Positions 17,441-26,127 are shown, counted from the stretch's first letter. The stretch: DNA of 64,000 nt from Atopobium sp034113385 (GCF_034113385.1 NZ_JAXEXL010000013.1:62001-126000); one strand, 5' to 3'. The notes: a model not told the origin generated them from the sequence alone. Numbers and translations are program-made.

Positions 17441-18847
17441 TTAGTCACCCTCTTTCGAGGTTGTTTGTGCATCTTGATCTTTTACTGTGTCCAGTTTGGA
17501 AGCCGCCTCGTCTTTTTCTTTCGTAATCTGATCACGGTAGTCTTCCACAGTTTTGCGCGCTGCTTCGGGGCCAGAAACACTGATGCCTTCTTCAAGCAGA
17601 CGTTGCGTGGTTTCTGGCAGGTCTGCAACTTTAATAGACGTAGTCTCGGAAAGCGTGCTGAGTTTATAGCCAAAAGGCGCAGAGTTTACGCCCTGATAAA
17701 TGGCAACAGTAGTACCATTTGTGCCAATATACCAGGAGTTTTGCACAACAAGCCATGCGCTAACCGTAAGCAGCATAATGGGGACGAGAATAGCTATGAG
17801 CCAGGTTATGAGTGCGCGGCGGCGGGCATGGCGACGAAAGATTGCACTGTCGCCATTGGTAACGTCTACCACAATGACAGTTACGTTGTCATGGCCGCCT
17901 TCTGCGAGGGCTTCTGCTACAAGGTTGTCTGCTGCTTGTTGAGGCGTAGCGCTGGAAACCGCAAGGTCTTCGATGATGCTATCGGACACCATGGAGGAAA
18001 GGCCGTCCGAACAAATAATAATGCGGTCGCCCTTCTCGATATCTAAGGTGAAGTGGTCTGCATACATATTAGGATCTGAGCCCAATGCACGCGTGATGAC
18101 AGAGCGTGAAGGATGCGAACGCGCCTCATCTGCGGTGATTTCTCCGGCATCTATGAGCTCTTCTACGAAGGAATGGTCATGTGTAACACGAACAAGCGTT
18201 CCTTCATGAAGGACGTACAGACGCGAGTCACCCACATGGGCAATGGCAAGGCGATTGTTTTCTAGAATGGCAGCGGTGGCAGTACACCCCATGCCAGGCT
18301 TGCCAACACCTTGTTGAGCGCCGTCAATGATGGCAGTATTTGCTAGCTCTATTGAGGCTCCAAGTAGAATATCGTCTGCAACAGCAGGCGCATGCTCTGC
18401 AATACTGCGCACGGCAATAGCGCTCGCTACCTCGCCTGCTGCATGTCCACCCATGCCATCACATACACAAAACAGTGGTGCATGAACAAGGAATGAGTCT
18501 TCGTTGTGCTCACGTATAAGGCCAACGTCTGAGCGAGCACCCCAAGACAGTTGCAGGGTTTTGCCAGTATCTGTGTCCGAGCCAACGCGTTTCTCGACAT
18601 CAATAACTTGCGTGCCAGGTGCGTTTACTGGGGCAGACGGCTGTTCTTGATCTGGTGTGCTTTTAGGTTCCGCAGGAGGAGCTGTAGGAGGAGCTGCAGG
18701 AGGTGCCACGGGCTTGGGCGGCACAGAAGTATCTGCAGCTTGCACAGGCTCAAGGGGGGCTGGTGCGGGCTGCGAAGTTTCCTCTGGAATCGGCGGATTG
18801 ACGGGAGAAAACGGAGCTGTTATGTCAGGCTTGAGCTCGTCGCTCAT
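17441..18847 (-). CDS. pstP: PP2C-type Ser/Thr phosphatase with membrane helix
   Basis: The 468-residue product has a Pro/Ala-rich N-terminal extension of about 95 aa, a PP2C domain (about 98-335) with metal-binding motifs RSDVGLIREHNEDSF, VCDGMGGHAAGE, AHVGDSRLYVL and GGHDNVTVIVV, then a basic stretch, one membrane helix (ITWLIAILVPIMLLTVSAWL) and an outside C-terminal part with a coiled-coil, charged end. It should reverse phosphorylation by the kinases of the same operon. Its ATG overlaps the stop of the FHA gene upstream (ATGA). The proline-rich N-terminal extension is unusual compared with mycobacterial PstP, where the phosphatase domain begins at the N-terminus. Confidence 0.94.
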   Translation of the reverse strand: MSDELKPDITAPFSPVNPPIPEETSQPAPAPLEPVQAADTSVPPKPVAPPAAPPTAPPAEPKSTPDQEQPSAPVNAPGTQVIDVEKRVGSDTDTGKTLQLSWGARSDVGLIREHNEDSFLVHAPLFCVCDGMGGHAAGEVASAIAVRSIAEHAPAVADDILLGASIELANTAIIDGAQQGVGKPGMGCTATAAILENNRLAIAHVGDSRLYVLHEGTLVRVTHDHSFVEELIDAGEITADEARSHPSRSVITRALGSDPNMYADHFTLDIEKGDRIIICSDGLSSMVSDSIIEDLAVSSATPQQAADNLVAEALAEGGHDNVTVIVVDVTNGDSAIFRRHARRRALITWLIAILVPIMLLTVSAWLVVQNSWYIGTNGTTVAIYQGVNSAPFGYKLSTLSETTSIKVADLPETTQRLLEEGISVSGPEAARKTVEDYRDQITKEKDEAASKLDTVKDQDAQTTSKEGD

Positions 18848-19257
18848 CGGCGGCTGACCCTCATGATTGTGTCACCAATCTGCACTTCATCACTGTCACG
18901 CAAAGTAACGGGTTGTGTGATGGGATGACCATTAACGTACGTACCGTTTGTGGAGCCTAAATCTTCTACAACCAGCGCAGGCCCCTGAATAGTAAAGCGG
19001 GCATGTGTGGAAGAAACGTATGGCTCAGCAATTGTAATGTCAGATGATTGTGAGCGACCAACCACCACAGGGCCCAGTACGTCTATATGCAAACCACGTA
19101 ACTGCTTGGGGCCTTTCTCCACATCAATGCACCAAATAGTAGCGTCACGACGCTGTCCACGTACCAAACCAACGCCTGTGTGAGCCACAAACGACAGAAA
19201 AATGTAGAGAAGAACAACAAGAAGAATGCGTCCAGCAAAGAGAACTAAGTCAATCAT
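18844..19257 (-). CDS. Membrane-anchored FHA protein (FhaB-like)
   Basis: The 137-residue product has one N-terminal membrane helix (LFAGRILLVVLLYIFLSFVA) and a C-terminal FHA domain (about 55-137) with GRSQSSDITI, SSTHARF and GSTNGTYVNG, the residues that bind phosphothreonine. This is the size and layout of FhaB/FipA, the adaptor that recruits phosphorylated wall proteins. Its start overlaps the FhaA-like stop (TAATG) and its stop overlaps the phosphatase start, so it is translated as part of the operon. Confidence 0.92.
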   Translation of the reverse strand: MIDLVLFAGRILLVVLLYIFLSFVAHTGVGLVRGQRRDATIWCIDVEKGPKQLRGLHIDVLGPVVVGRSQSSDITIAEPYVSSTHARFTIQGPALVVEDLGSTNGTYVNGHPITQPVTLRDSDEVQIGDTIMRVSRR

Positions 19258-20450
19258 TAGTCCTCCCTGAACTCAAGCGTAGTAAGGCCAAAGGTAATCA
19301 AATCGCCGGTTCGCAAAATACATTCATCAATATCTACATCGTTAACCTGCGTACCGTTGGTGGAATTAAGGTCGCGCACGTGCCAAGAAATGCCATCAAA
19401 GCTAATTTGTGCATGGCTGCGCGAAACATTGGGGTCATGCAACACGATTGTGGCATTGGCGCGCTCACGACCTACAATGGCACCACTACCCTCCACAGGG
19501 TAGGTCTTACCGGAAATGCGGTTGATGAGAAGTGCCTGGACGGTGCGCGTTGGAGCTGCTGCGGCATGGTAAGTGCGCGCGTTGACCAAAGGAACATTGC
19601 GGCGCATGGTTTTGGGTGTATCAACAGGGGTAGAGCGTTCGGGATTTGAGGGGCTGGCGTCATGTGCAACACCAGCAGAGCCACCAGCATGTGCAGCAAC
19701 GCTGGCAGCAGCACTTGCAGCACCAGCACCAGCGGCAATGTTAGCAGCCATATCTGCGGAGGCTGCATGGGCTGCAGCGGCAGATGCCTTAGGAATGATG
19801 GGGGTTGGTGTAGGCATAGGTACCGAAGAAAAGCTGGTATTAAGTACAACGGGATTGCTTGTCTCGCTTGCTGGAATAACGTTAAGGCCAGCTTCGGAAT
19901 CATCCAGAGGAGTGGCAGGCTTAGGCTCAGGTGTGGGGTTTGTTGCAGGTTTTTGGTGACGGCTGTGGCTGCGACTGTGAGAAGGACGATTCGCACCTTG
20001 AGCAGCAATGTTGTTGAGTGCATCCTCAATGAACTTATCGCCAACAAACGCAGCTTCTTCCATGCGTAGACGTTCCAAAACGGGAGCCTCTACGTTTTCT
20101 GCAAAAACAGCGTATTTACCACGTCGGAGGTTGGGATCAACCATAAAGCGGACCACAGGGGTGCCTACCAGCGTAAGGTTCTTTTGGATGGCATGAGCTT
20201 CTAGCAGCTGAGACAACTCTGTTGTGATGGAGCTATAAAAAGGGCGCATTTGCATGGCATCATCTGCGGCAACCAGGATGGTAATAAGAGCAGGTGCAGT
20301 ATCTACGCCATCGATTATTAAGGTTTCATTTTTGAGCTCACGCAATGCCTTTTTGGCGAGCTTCTTAAAGGAAAAAGGGGCAACTTGACCCTCTGCAGAT
20401 GCGCCAAAAATGCTCGCAATACGCGACTCAAAGGTATTTAGAAAGTTCAT
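19257..20450 (-). CDS. DUF3662 plus FHA protein (FhaA-like)
   Basis: The 397-residue product has an N-terminal DUF3662 domain (about 1-120, MNFLNTFESRIASIFGASAE ... VRFMVDPNLRRGKYAVFAEN), a long Ala/Pro/Ser-rich linker (about 140-300) and a C-terminal FHA domain with VGRERANATIVL, SRSHAQISF and NSTNGTQVND. This matches actinobacterial FhaA, an adaptor that links the kinases to lipid II export and wall synthesis. The start overlaps the stop of the upstream kinase (TAATG). The linker has low-complexity Ala-rich sequence, likely disordered. Confidence 0.93.
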   Translation of the reverse strand: MNFLNTFESRIASIFGASAEGQVAPFSFKKLAKKALRELKNETLIIDGVDTAPALITILVAADDAMQMRPFYSSITTELSQLLEAHAIQKNLTLVGTPVVRFMVDPNLRRGKYAVFAENVEAPVLERLRMEEAAFVGDKFIEDALNNIAAQGANRPSHSRSHSRHQKPATNPTPEPKPATPLDDSEAGLNVIPASETSNPVVLNTSFSSVPMPTPTPIIPKASAAAAHAASADMAANIAAGAGAASAAASVAAHAGGSAGVAHDASPSNPERSTPVDTPKTMRRNVPLVNARTYHAAAAPTRTVQALLINRISGKTYPVEGSGAIVGRERANATIVLHDPNVSRSHAQISFDGISWHVRDLNSTNGTQVNDVDIDECILRTGDLITFGLTTLEFRED

Positions 20451-22222
20451 TACTCAACCTCCAGCGGGGTGCCGGGCGTTTGGAAAACTACCGTAATCAG
20501 GCACGATAATCCAAACAAGATTACCGCAACAACCATGCTTAACATAGGGGGAGCCGACCATATACCGCCATTCTCCACCCGGATACGAACAAACAGAGTA
20601 ACAAAAACAAGCAGAAGACCAATAGTATGCCCCAAAACGCCAAATAGTTTGCCACCACGGTTTACCAAGAGCGAAGCAACAAATGCTGCAAGACTAAAAC
20701 CCACTACTTCGAGCAAGATTGTGGGATGCCACATCCAACGTTGGAACAAAAGACCTATGCTATCCAGAGAAAGACCACTTATGCGGGCAATGTCTGCGTA
20801 TTGCGAGAATATCCAAGCTACGCAGGTGGTGCCGGCAGCATATAGGGGGCTTAAGTAGGTAGCACCAAGGTTAACGCTTGCAAATCCAGTAGAAAAAATG
20901 CTAGGAATGAGCAAAGCAATACTGGCAGTGCCCTGGTTACGGCCGATAAAAACCCACCAAACAGCACTAATGGCAAGAGCTATAAGTGCAAAGCCAAAGG
21001 TGGCGTAACTCAAGGCACTACTTGCGGTACACATGGCAGCAAAGCAGAGCGCCAATACCAAGGCCGAGCCAAAGTTAGGCAACGCAGAGCTCAAACCAGT
21101 TACAACACAAAGCAGTGCCAACTCAATGTTGCTGTTAGAGAGCTTTAAGAACGGTATGGCAAACTGAGCCACTTCACAGCTTAACGTTGCTATAGCAACG
21201 CGTGATACTAACGGTGCAAGCCAAGGAGCGCGTTCTGCTAGGGTAAGTGGCCTGCCGTGCATGACTGCACCAGGCTGTTCATCATTGGTTACCTGAGTAA
21301 GAAGTTCTGCTAAGGAAGCTTTGCCTTCTGTGGCATCGCCAAGCAGGTCTGCTGCAGCTGTGATGAACTTCTCGATAGATGACGTTCGGTTGGTGGCATC
21401 CGCGGCCAGTGCCTGCACAAACTCGTCGTACACCTGCGGGCCAAAGTCCAATCGTAGCTGTGCTAAATATTCCTCTGCACCTTTATATATAAGCTTGGCT
21501 GACGCCTCTGCGGTAGGAGCTAGGTAAGGATTGCTGCCCGTAAGTGCTTGCATTAAACATACGACCAGGGCAAAGAGATCACAGCGTTCATCTACAAGCT
21601 CACCATTAATTTGTTCAGGCGGCATATAACCAATGGTTCCGCCACGCGCGTCACCATATCCTGCTGCCGAAGCCAATGTTGCCATGCCAAAATCTGCAAG
21701 CTTGGGTGTGCCCGTATGGTCAAACATAATATTTGCGGGTTTAATATCTAGGTGCAATACGCCGTTTTCATGCGCAAATGCCAAGGCAGAAGCTATGCCG
21801 TCCAGCATATAGGCACATTCATCGCCTGTAAGGGTGCCACCCTCTACGCGGGCGAGAAGTTCGGCAAGGTTGACGCCATCTACAAACTCCATAACAAGGT
21901 AGGCGTAGTTGCCGTCCCACTCAAAGTCATACATGGTCACGATATTGGGATGTGCCAGCATGCTTGCCGTACGTGCTTCCATGAGTGCTTCTTGCATAGT
22001 AGAGGCAGAGGTTTGTAGACCATCTACCGTAGAAAGAGGCAAACACTTAATTGCTACGCGGCGTTGAAGACGCGTATCCCAACAAATTTCTACCTTGCCA
22101 AAGCCGCCATTTGCACGTGTCTCTAAAATTCGATAGCGACCAAGCAGAAGCTCAGACGAAGTATCTTCTGGGGTATGTGCCGTGCGGCGCAAGACCGTAT
22201 TGGTATATGGCTGATCGTGCAC
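20450..22222 (-). CDS. Ser/Thr protein kinase with polytopic membrane tail
   Basis: The 590-residue product starts at a GTG (22222) with AAGGAGG upstream. Residues about 28-300 form a Hanks-type kinase domain: GRYRILETRANGGFGKVEIC, the VAIKCL lysine, catalytic loop HLDIKPANIMF and DFGMA, then GTIGYMPPEQ. The catalytic loop has HLD instead of HRD, so the regulatory Arg is replaced. From about residue 330 on there are roughly six to eight hydrophobic segments and no PASTA repeats. It is the first gene of the wall operon, where PknA sits in mycobacteria, but its membrane part is unlike PknA. It could sense a membrane signal or be held near the SEDS-PBP enzyme. Confidence 0.88.
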   Translation of the reverse strand: MHDQPYTNTVLRRTAHTPEDTSSELLLGRYRILETRANGGFGKVEICWDTRLQRRVAIKCLPLSTVDGLQTSASTMQEALMEARTASMLAHPNIVTMYDFEWDGNYAYLVMEFVDGVNLAELLARVEGGTLTGDECAYMLDGIASALAFAHENGVLHLDIKPANIMFDHTGTPKLADFGMATLASAAGYGDARGGTIGYMPPEQINGELVDERCDLFALVVCLMQALTGSNPYLAPTAEASAKLIYKGAEEYLAQLRLDFGPQVYDEFVQALAADATNRTSSIEKFITAAADLLGDATEGKASLAELLTQVTNDEQPGAVMHGRPLTLAERAPWLAPLVSRVAIATLSCEVAQFAIPFLKLSNSNIELALLCVVTGLSSALPNFGSALVLALCFAAMCTASSALSYATFGFALIALAISAVWWVFIGRNQGTASIALLIPSIFSTGFASVNLGATYLSPLYAAGTTCVAWIFSQYADIARISGLSLDSIGLLFQRWMWHPTILLEVVGFSLAAFVASLLVNRGGKLFGVLGHTIGLLLVFVTLFVRIRVENGGIWSAPPMLSMVVAVILFGLSCLITVVFQTPGTPLEVE

Positions 22223-22287
22223 GGCGCCTCCTTGTTTGTTTTAGCTGCAGTTGTGCCGTGTTTTCTAAAGTATTTTACCCTTATAGG

Positions 22288-22317
22288 TTGCTATGTGGCA
22301 AAACTTCGGTGTAAAAT
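22288..22317 (+). promoter_or_regulatory. Candidate tRNA-Leu promoter
   Basis: TTGCTA (22288-22293) and TAAAAT (22312-22317) with 18 nt spacing, 11 nt before the tRNA. Confidence 0.45.
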
Positions 22318-22328
22318 CACCTCTGCAT

Positions 22329-22415
22329 GCGGGCGTGGCGGAATTGGCAGACGCGTACGCTTCAGGTGCGTATGGGAGCAATCTCGTGAAGGTTCAAGTC
22401 CTTTCGCCCGCACCA
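22329..22415 (+). tRNA. tRNA-Leu (CAG)
   Basis: Class II tRNA with a variable arm; acceptor GCGGGCG pairs CGCCCGC; anticodon loop TTCAGGT gives CAG; CCA encoded. Confidence 0.94.
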
Positions 22416-22427
22416 TATGTTACGAAG

Positions 22428-22455
22428 ACCTCTGGGCAACCGGAGGTTTTTTATT
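22428..22455 (+). terminator. Intrinsic terminator after tRNA-Leu
   Basis: Stem ACCTCTGG / CCGGAGGT closed by a GCAA tetraloop, then a T run. Confidence 0.85.
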
Positions 22456-22516
22456 ACGGGTGCTCAGCGGGTAATCGCGGGAATTATCGCAGGAAATAAG
22501 CGTAAACCAAATGCTT

Positions 22517-22780
22517 TTAATAGATCCTGCTCCTGTGTCCTACATCAATAAGAACTAATATAAGTTGATTGTCCTGTATGTCTGCTAAAATCCGATAATC
22601 TCCTACTCGATAACGCCATTGATCACTTCTGTTGGCAGTTAGCCCTTTGCCATGAGCCCGTGGATTTTCACAGCCCACAAGATTTTTATCAATCCATGCT
22701 TTGAGTATCTTTTGTGTTTGTCTATCGAGCTTTTTGAATGCTTTATCAAATCTAGCAGTAGTGCTTACTGCGTACCTCAT
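22517..22780 (-). CDS. RelE/YafQ-family toxin
   Basis: The 87-residue basic protein has the RelE-fold pattern: TARFDKAFKKLDRQTQKILKAW at the N-terminus, a central GLTANRSDQWRYRVGDYRIL strand pair, and IDVGHRSRIY at the C-terminus. RelE-type toxins cleave mRNA on the ribosome; the conserved Arg residues in RYRVGDYRI and HR near the end are the usual functional positions. Its start overlaps the antitoxin stop by 4 bases (ATGA), the normal arrangement of these modules. Confidence 0.9.
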   Translation of the reverse strand: MRYAVSTTARFDKAFKKLDRQTQKILKAWIDKNLVGCENPRAHGKGLTANRSDQWRYRVGDYRILADIQDNQLILVLIDVGHRSRIY

Positions 22781-23001
22781 AGCTTAAGTTCGTCCCAAAG
22801 TGCACTTACAGGGCGTGTTTTGAGCGTTCCAGAAGCTTTTTGAGCTTCATAGTCTTCAAACACCTTAAGATCATACTCATTCTCAATATGTGCAAGCATT
22901 GTTGTTCGGATTATTTCAGACAGGCTGCTGTTATTGTGTTTTGCATAGGCCTTAAAGATAGCAAGCTCATTATCGGGGACTCTTAAGCTAATTGTAGACA
23001 T
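22777..23001 (-). CDS. RelB-family antitoxin
   Basis: The 74-residue product begins MSTISLRVPDNELAIFKAYA, a ribbon-helix-helix DNA-binding domain, and ends in an acidic/helical tail that should bind the toxin encoded next. It precedes the toxin, as usual, and should autoregulate the pair through the promoter at 23021-23057. Confidence 0.9.
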   Translation of the reverse strand: MSTISLRVPDNELAIFKAYAKHNNSSLSEIIRTTMLAHIENEYDLKVFEDYEAQKASGTLKTRPVSALWDELKL

Positions 23002-23020
23002 AGTCTTCTCCCATTCGTTC

Positions 23021-23057
23021 GTATTACAAATGTATTACGGTTGATATTTTTTGTCAA
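23021..23057 (-). promoter_or_regulatory. Promoter and repeated operator of the toxin-antitoxin pair
   Basis: On the minus strand TTGACA (23052-23057) and TACATT (23029-23034) are spaced by 17. Two direct GTATTAC copies (plus-strand 23021-23027 and 23032-23038, 11 bp apart) overlap the -10. This spacing fits binding of two ribbon-helix-helix dimers by the antitoxin. Confidence 0.6.
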
Positions 23058-23090
23058 TCTCAACGTCGTACCAAGAACCCGTCTTATAAA

Positions 23091-23117
23091 CTTTCGAACG
23101 AAAGCAAATGGTATAAT
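23091..23117 (+). promoter_or_regulatory. gldA promoter with palindrome
   Basis: TATAAT (23112-23117) has no good -35; instead the perfect palindrome CTTTCG-AA-CGAAAG (23091-23104) occupies that place. This fits a regulated promoter with an activator or repressor site. Confidence 0.5.
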
Positions 23118-23166
23118 GTACAACAGAATTGTGCGTGGGCACATATCTATAACAAGGAGGGTTTTT

Positions 23167-24261
23167 ATGGCACGTATTTTTATTAGTCCAAGCAAGTATG
23201 TTCAGGGTCCTGGTGAGCTTAAGGCACTGGGTGAATATGTATCTGCTTACGGCAAGCATGCTTTGGTAATCATTTCTGCCGGTGGCATCAAGCGCTTTGG
23301 TCAAACCTTGGAAGCCAGCTTTGGAGCCGCAAACCTTTCTTTTACCTATGACAACTTTAATGGAGAGTGTTCTCAGGATGAAATTGACCGCTTGGTAGCT
23401 GTATATCAGGCAAATGGCACGGATGTTGTAGTTGGTGTTGGTGGTGGCAAGATTTTTGATACTGCCAAGGCTGTTGCAAGCAACGTTGATGCCCCTGTGG
23501 TTATTGTTCCCACCATTGCGGCAACCGACGCCCCTTGCTCTGCTCTTTCGGTTATCTATACACCCGAAGGCCAGTTTAAGGAGTATCAGTTCTTTAAGTC
23601 CAACCCGAACTTAGTTCTTATGGATACCGAGGTTATTTCCAAGAGCCCCGTTCGTCTTTCTGTTGCTGGTATGGGTGACGCCCTTGCAACCTATTTTGAG
23701 GGCCGTGCTTGCACGCGCTCCGAAGCTGGTACCTGTGCAGGTGGTACGTCCACTCAGGCAGCAAACGCTCTGGCAGAGCTTTGCTACAACACGCTTATGG
23801 ATGAGGGCGTAAAGGCCAAGCTTGCCCTTGAGGCTGGTGCTTGCACCGAGTCTGTCGAGAAAATCATCGAGGCCAACACGCTTCTTTCTGGTCTTGGCTT
23901 TGAGTCCGCTGGTCTTGCCGGTGCACATGCAATCCACAATGGTCTGACCGCTATGCCAGAGACACACTCCATGTACCATGGCGAGAAGGTTGCCTTTGGT
24001 ACGTTGGTGCAGCTTGTTCTAGAGAACGCAGATGAGCTGTATGAGGTGCTAGACTTCTGTGTTGAGGTTGGCTTGCCAGTGACGTTTGCCCAGCTTGGCG
24101 TCTCGGACGCTTCTTACGAGCGCGTGCTTGAGGTTGCTCAGCTTGCCTGTGCCGAGAATGACACACTGGGCAACATGCCTTTCACTGTTACTCCCGAGAA
24201 GGTTGCTGCTGCTATGTTGGCTGCAGATGCTTACGGTCGTGCAGCATTGGCAGAAGAGTAG
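23167..24261 (+). CDS. gldA: Glycerol dehydrogenase
   Basis: The 364-residue product is an iron/zinc-containing alcohol dehydrogenase that interconverts glycerol and dihydroxyacetone with NAD. Seen: the NAD-binding GVGGGKIFDTAKAVA, VPTIAATDAPCSALSVIYT, and metal ligands in GMGDALATYFEGRA, GLAGAHAIHNGLT and HSMYHGEKVAFGTL. I place the start at 23167 because AAGGAGG precedes that ATG. It is a single gene with its own promoter and terminator. In a fermenter it may regenerate NAD or use glycerol; no dihydroxyacetone kinase is nearby. Confidence 0.95.
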   Translation: MARIFISPSKYVQGPGELKALGEYVSAYGKHALVIISAGGIKRFGQTLEASFGAANLSFTYDNFNGECSQDEIDRLVAVYQANGTDVVVGVGGGKIFDTAKAVASNVDAPVVIVPTIAATDAPCSALSVIYTPEGQFKEYQFFKSNPNLVLMDTEVISKSPVRLSVAGMGDALATYFEGRACTRSEAGTCAGGTSTQAANALAELCYNTLMDEGVKAKLALEAGACTESVEKIIEANTLLSGLGFESAGLAGAHAIHNGLTAMPETHSMYHGEKVAFGTLVQLVLENADELYEVLDFCVEVGLPVTFAQLGVSDASYERVLEVAQLACAENDTLGNMPFTVTPEKVAAAMLAADAYGRAALAEE

Positions 24262-24327
24262 ATCCAGAGCTGCTTAAAGCGTCATGCAAGTAAGCGCAAA
24301 CAAGTGTACAAAACAGTGTCATAAGAG

Positions 24328-24357
24328 AGGTGCCAGCCTAAAGACTGGCACCTTTTT
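24328..24357 (+). terminator. Intrinsic terminator after gldA
   Basis: Stem AGGTGCCAG / CTGGCACCT (9 bp, 8-nt loop) followed by five T. Confidence 0.88.
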
Positions 24358-24429
24358 ACAAATGGTAGAACTGTGCATGAGCAGTGGGTTTATATTGGCA
24401 AAGGGCAGAGCGCCTAGGTGCTGAGCTTC

Positions 24430-24654
24430 TTAGGCATGGGGTTTCTCGGTAGCTTCTTCATCAGAAGAGAGGTCATCAAAGATACCCCAGCTTGTATCGC
24501 CCTCTTTGCGCTCATGGTTGTAATAGCGTTTGCGACCGCGTATCTCGGAAACGTATGCCACAATTGCAAAAATAACAACACCAACACTAAGCAGACATGC
24601 TACGCCGGGACGCGTATGAAAGAGCCAATTTAAAATGTCGCCAATGGAAGCCAT
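24430..24654 (-). CDS. Small single-helix membrane protein, 74 aa
   Basis: The ATG at 24654 (MASIGDILNW) has AAAGG about 11 bases upstream, and I prefer it to an earlier in-frame start. The product has one membrane helix (GVACLLSVGVVIFAIVAYV), then a basic stretch (RGRKRYYNHERK) and an acidic cytoplasmic tail (FDDLSSDEEATEKPHA). It is divergent from serS. No family recognised. Confidence 0.6.
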   Translation of the reverse strand: MASIGDILNWLFHTRPGVACLLSVGVVIFAIVAYVSEIRGRKRYYNHERKEGDTSWGIFDDLSSDEEATEKPHA

Positions 24655-24760
24655 ATGGAATGCCTTTCGATGCTTTGGAAGCCTCGCTTTGTAAGATGAC
24701 ATACAAGTATATACTTTAACCATCTATGATTCACTGATTTTGAGCGAGAGAGGCTTGTTG

Positions 24761-26047
24761 ATGCTCGACATTAAGTTTGTACGAGAAAACCCTGATGCTG
24801 TAGATAAAGCCTGCGAGTCTAGGCAAAATGCACACTGGGACCGTGAGCGTTTTTTTGAGTTGGACGAGCAACGTCGTGCAACTATTGCAGAAGTAGAGCA
24901 GCTGCAGGCCGAGCGCAATGCCATTTCTAAGCAAATCGGCCAGCTTATGCGCGAGGGCAAAAAAGATGAGGCTGAGGCAGCAAAGTCTCAGGTTTCTGCC
25001 AACAAAGATCGCATTGCTCAACTTGACGAGAAGCGCGGTGTTGTAGAAGACGAGTTGTTTGCTTTAGTGGCCGCCATTCCCAATATCCCTGACGAAACAG
25101 TTCCTTATGGTAAGGATGACTCTGATAATCCTGAGGTTCGCAGCTGGGGAACTCCTCGCGAGTTTGATTTTGAGCCTCAAGCACATTGGGATTTGGGCCC
25201 TTCTACGGGCATGATTGATTTTGATCGTGGCGTAAAGTTGGCGGGTACTCGTTTTTATTTGTTGGGTGGTATGGGCGCTCGTATGGAGCGAGCTCTTATC
25301 AACTTCTTTATTGACATGCACGTAAAGGCAGGTTTTAAAGAGTGGTGGACTCCCGTTATTACCAATCATGATTCTTTGTTTGGCACTGGTCAACTTCCTA
25401 AGTTTGATGAAGACTTGTACCATGTAGAACCTAATCTGTACTTGATTCCTACGGCAGAGGTACAGCTTACCAATATCCACCGTGATGAGATTTTGGATGC
25501 TAGTCAGCTGCCTTTGATGTATACCGCTTTTACGCCCTGCTTCCGTGAAGAGGCAGGCTCTGCTGGGCGCGATACCCGCGGTATCATTCGCGTTCACCAG
25601 TTTGACAAGGTAGAGATGGTCAAGTTTGCCAAGCCAGAAGATTCCATGAATCAGCTTGAGTCTATGGTGGCTGAGGCAGAGGCTCTCCTTCAGGCTCTGG
25701 GTCTTCCGTATCATGTTGTTACTTTATGCACGGGCGACATTGGTTTCTCGGCACGCAAGTGTTATGACATCGAGGTATGGTTGCCTAGCTACAACGCATA
25801 CAAGGAGATTTCTTCTTGCTCTAACTGTTGGGATTTCCAGGCGCGCCGCGCTAATATTCGCTATAAGGATCCCTCTGAGTTTAAGGGCACCCGTTTAGTT
25901 CACACCCTTAATGGCTCTGGTCTTGCTGTTGGTCGCTGTATGGCTGCTATTATGGAGAACTACCAAAACGCCGATGGTTCCATTACCATCCCCGAGGTTC
26001 TTCGTCCGTATATGGGTGGTATCGAGAAAATCCTGCCTGAGGCATAA
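24761..26047 (+). CDS. serS: Seryl-tRNA synthetase
   Basis: The 428-residue product charges tRNA-Ser. The start MLDIKFVRENPDAV is the usual N-terminus, so I choose the ATG at 24761 (GAGAGAGG upstream). Residues 1-110 form the antiparallel coiled-coil arm. The class II core shows motif 2 (FRECFREE-like: TPCFREEAGSAGRDTRGIIR) and motif 3 (LNGSGLAVGRCMAAIMENYQ). Length and layout are normal. A terminator follows. Confidence 0.97.
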   Translation: MLDIKFVRENPDAVDKACESRQNAHWDRERFFELDEQRRATIAEVEQLQAERNAISKQIGQLMREGKKDEAEAAKSQVSANKDRIAQLDEKRGVVEDELFALVAAIPNIPDETVPYGKDDSDNPEVRSWGTPREFDFEPQAHWDLGPSTGMIDFDRGVKLAGTRFYLLGGMGARMERALINFFIDMHVKAGFKEWWTPVITNHDSLFGTGQLPKFDEDLYHVEPNLYLIPTAEVQLTNIHRDEILDASQLPLMYTAFTPCFREEAGSAGRDTRGIIRVHQFDKVEMVKFAKPEDSMNQLESMVAEAEALLQALGLPYHVVTLCTGDIGFSARKCYDIEVWLPSYNAYKEISSCSNCWDFQARRANIRYKDPSEFKGTRLVHTLNGSGLAVGRCMAAIMENYQNADGSITIPEVLRPYMGGIEKILPEA

Positions 26048-26089
26048 ATTGTAGTTTTCATTAGCACAGATTTTTCCTGGCTGTTTATA

Positions 26090-26127
26090 TCCTCTTTGCT
26101 GCATATGCGGTGAAGAGGATTTTTTTA
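26090..26127 (+). terminator. Terminator after serS
   Basis: Stem CCTCTT / AAGAGG with a longer loop, followed by a T run. Confidence 0.65.
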
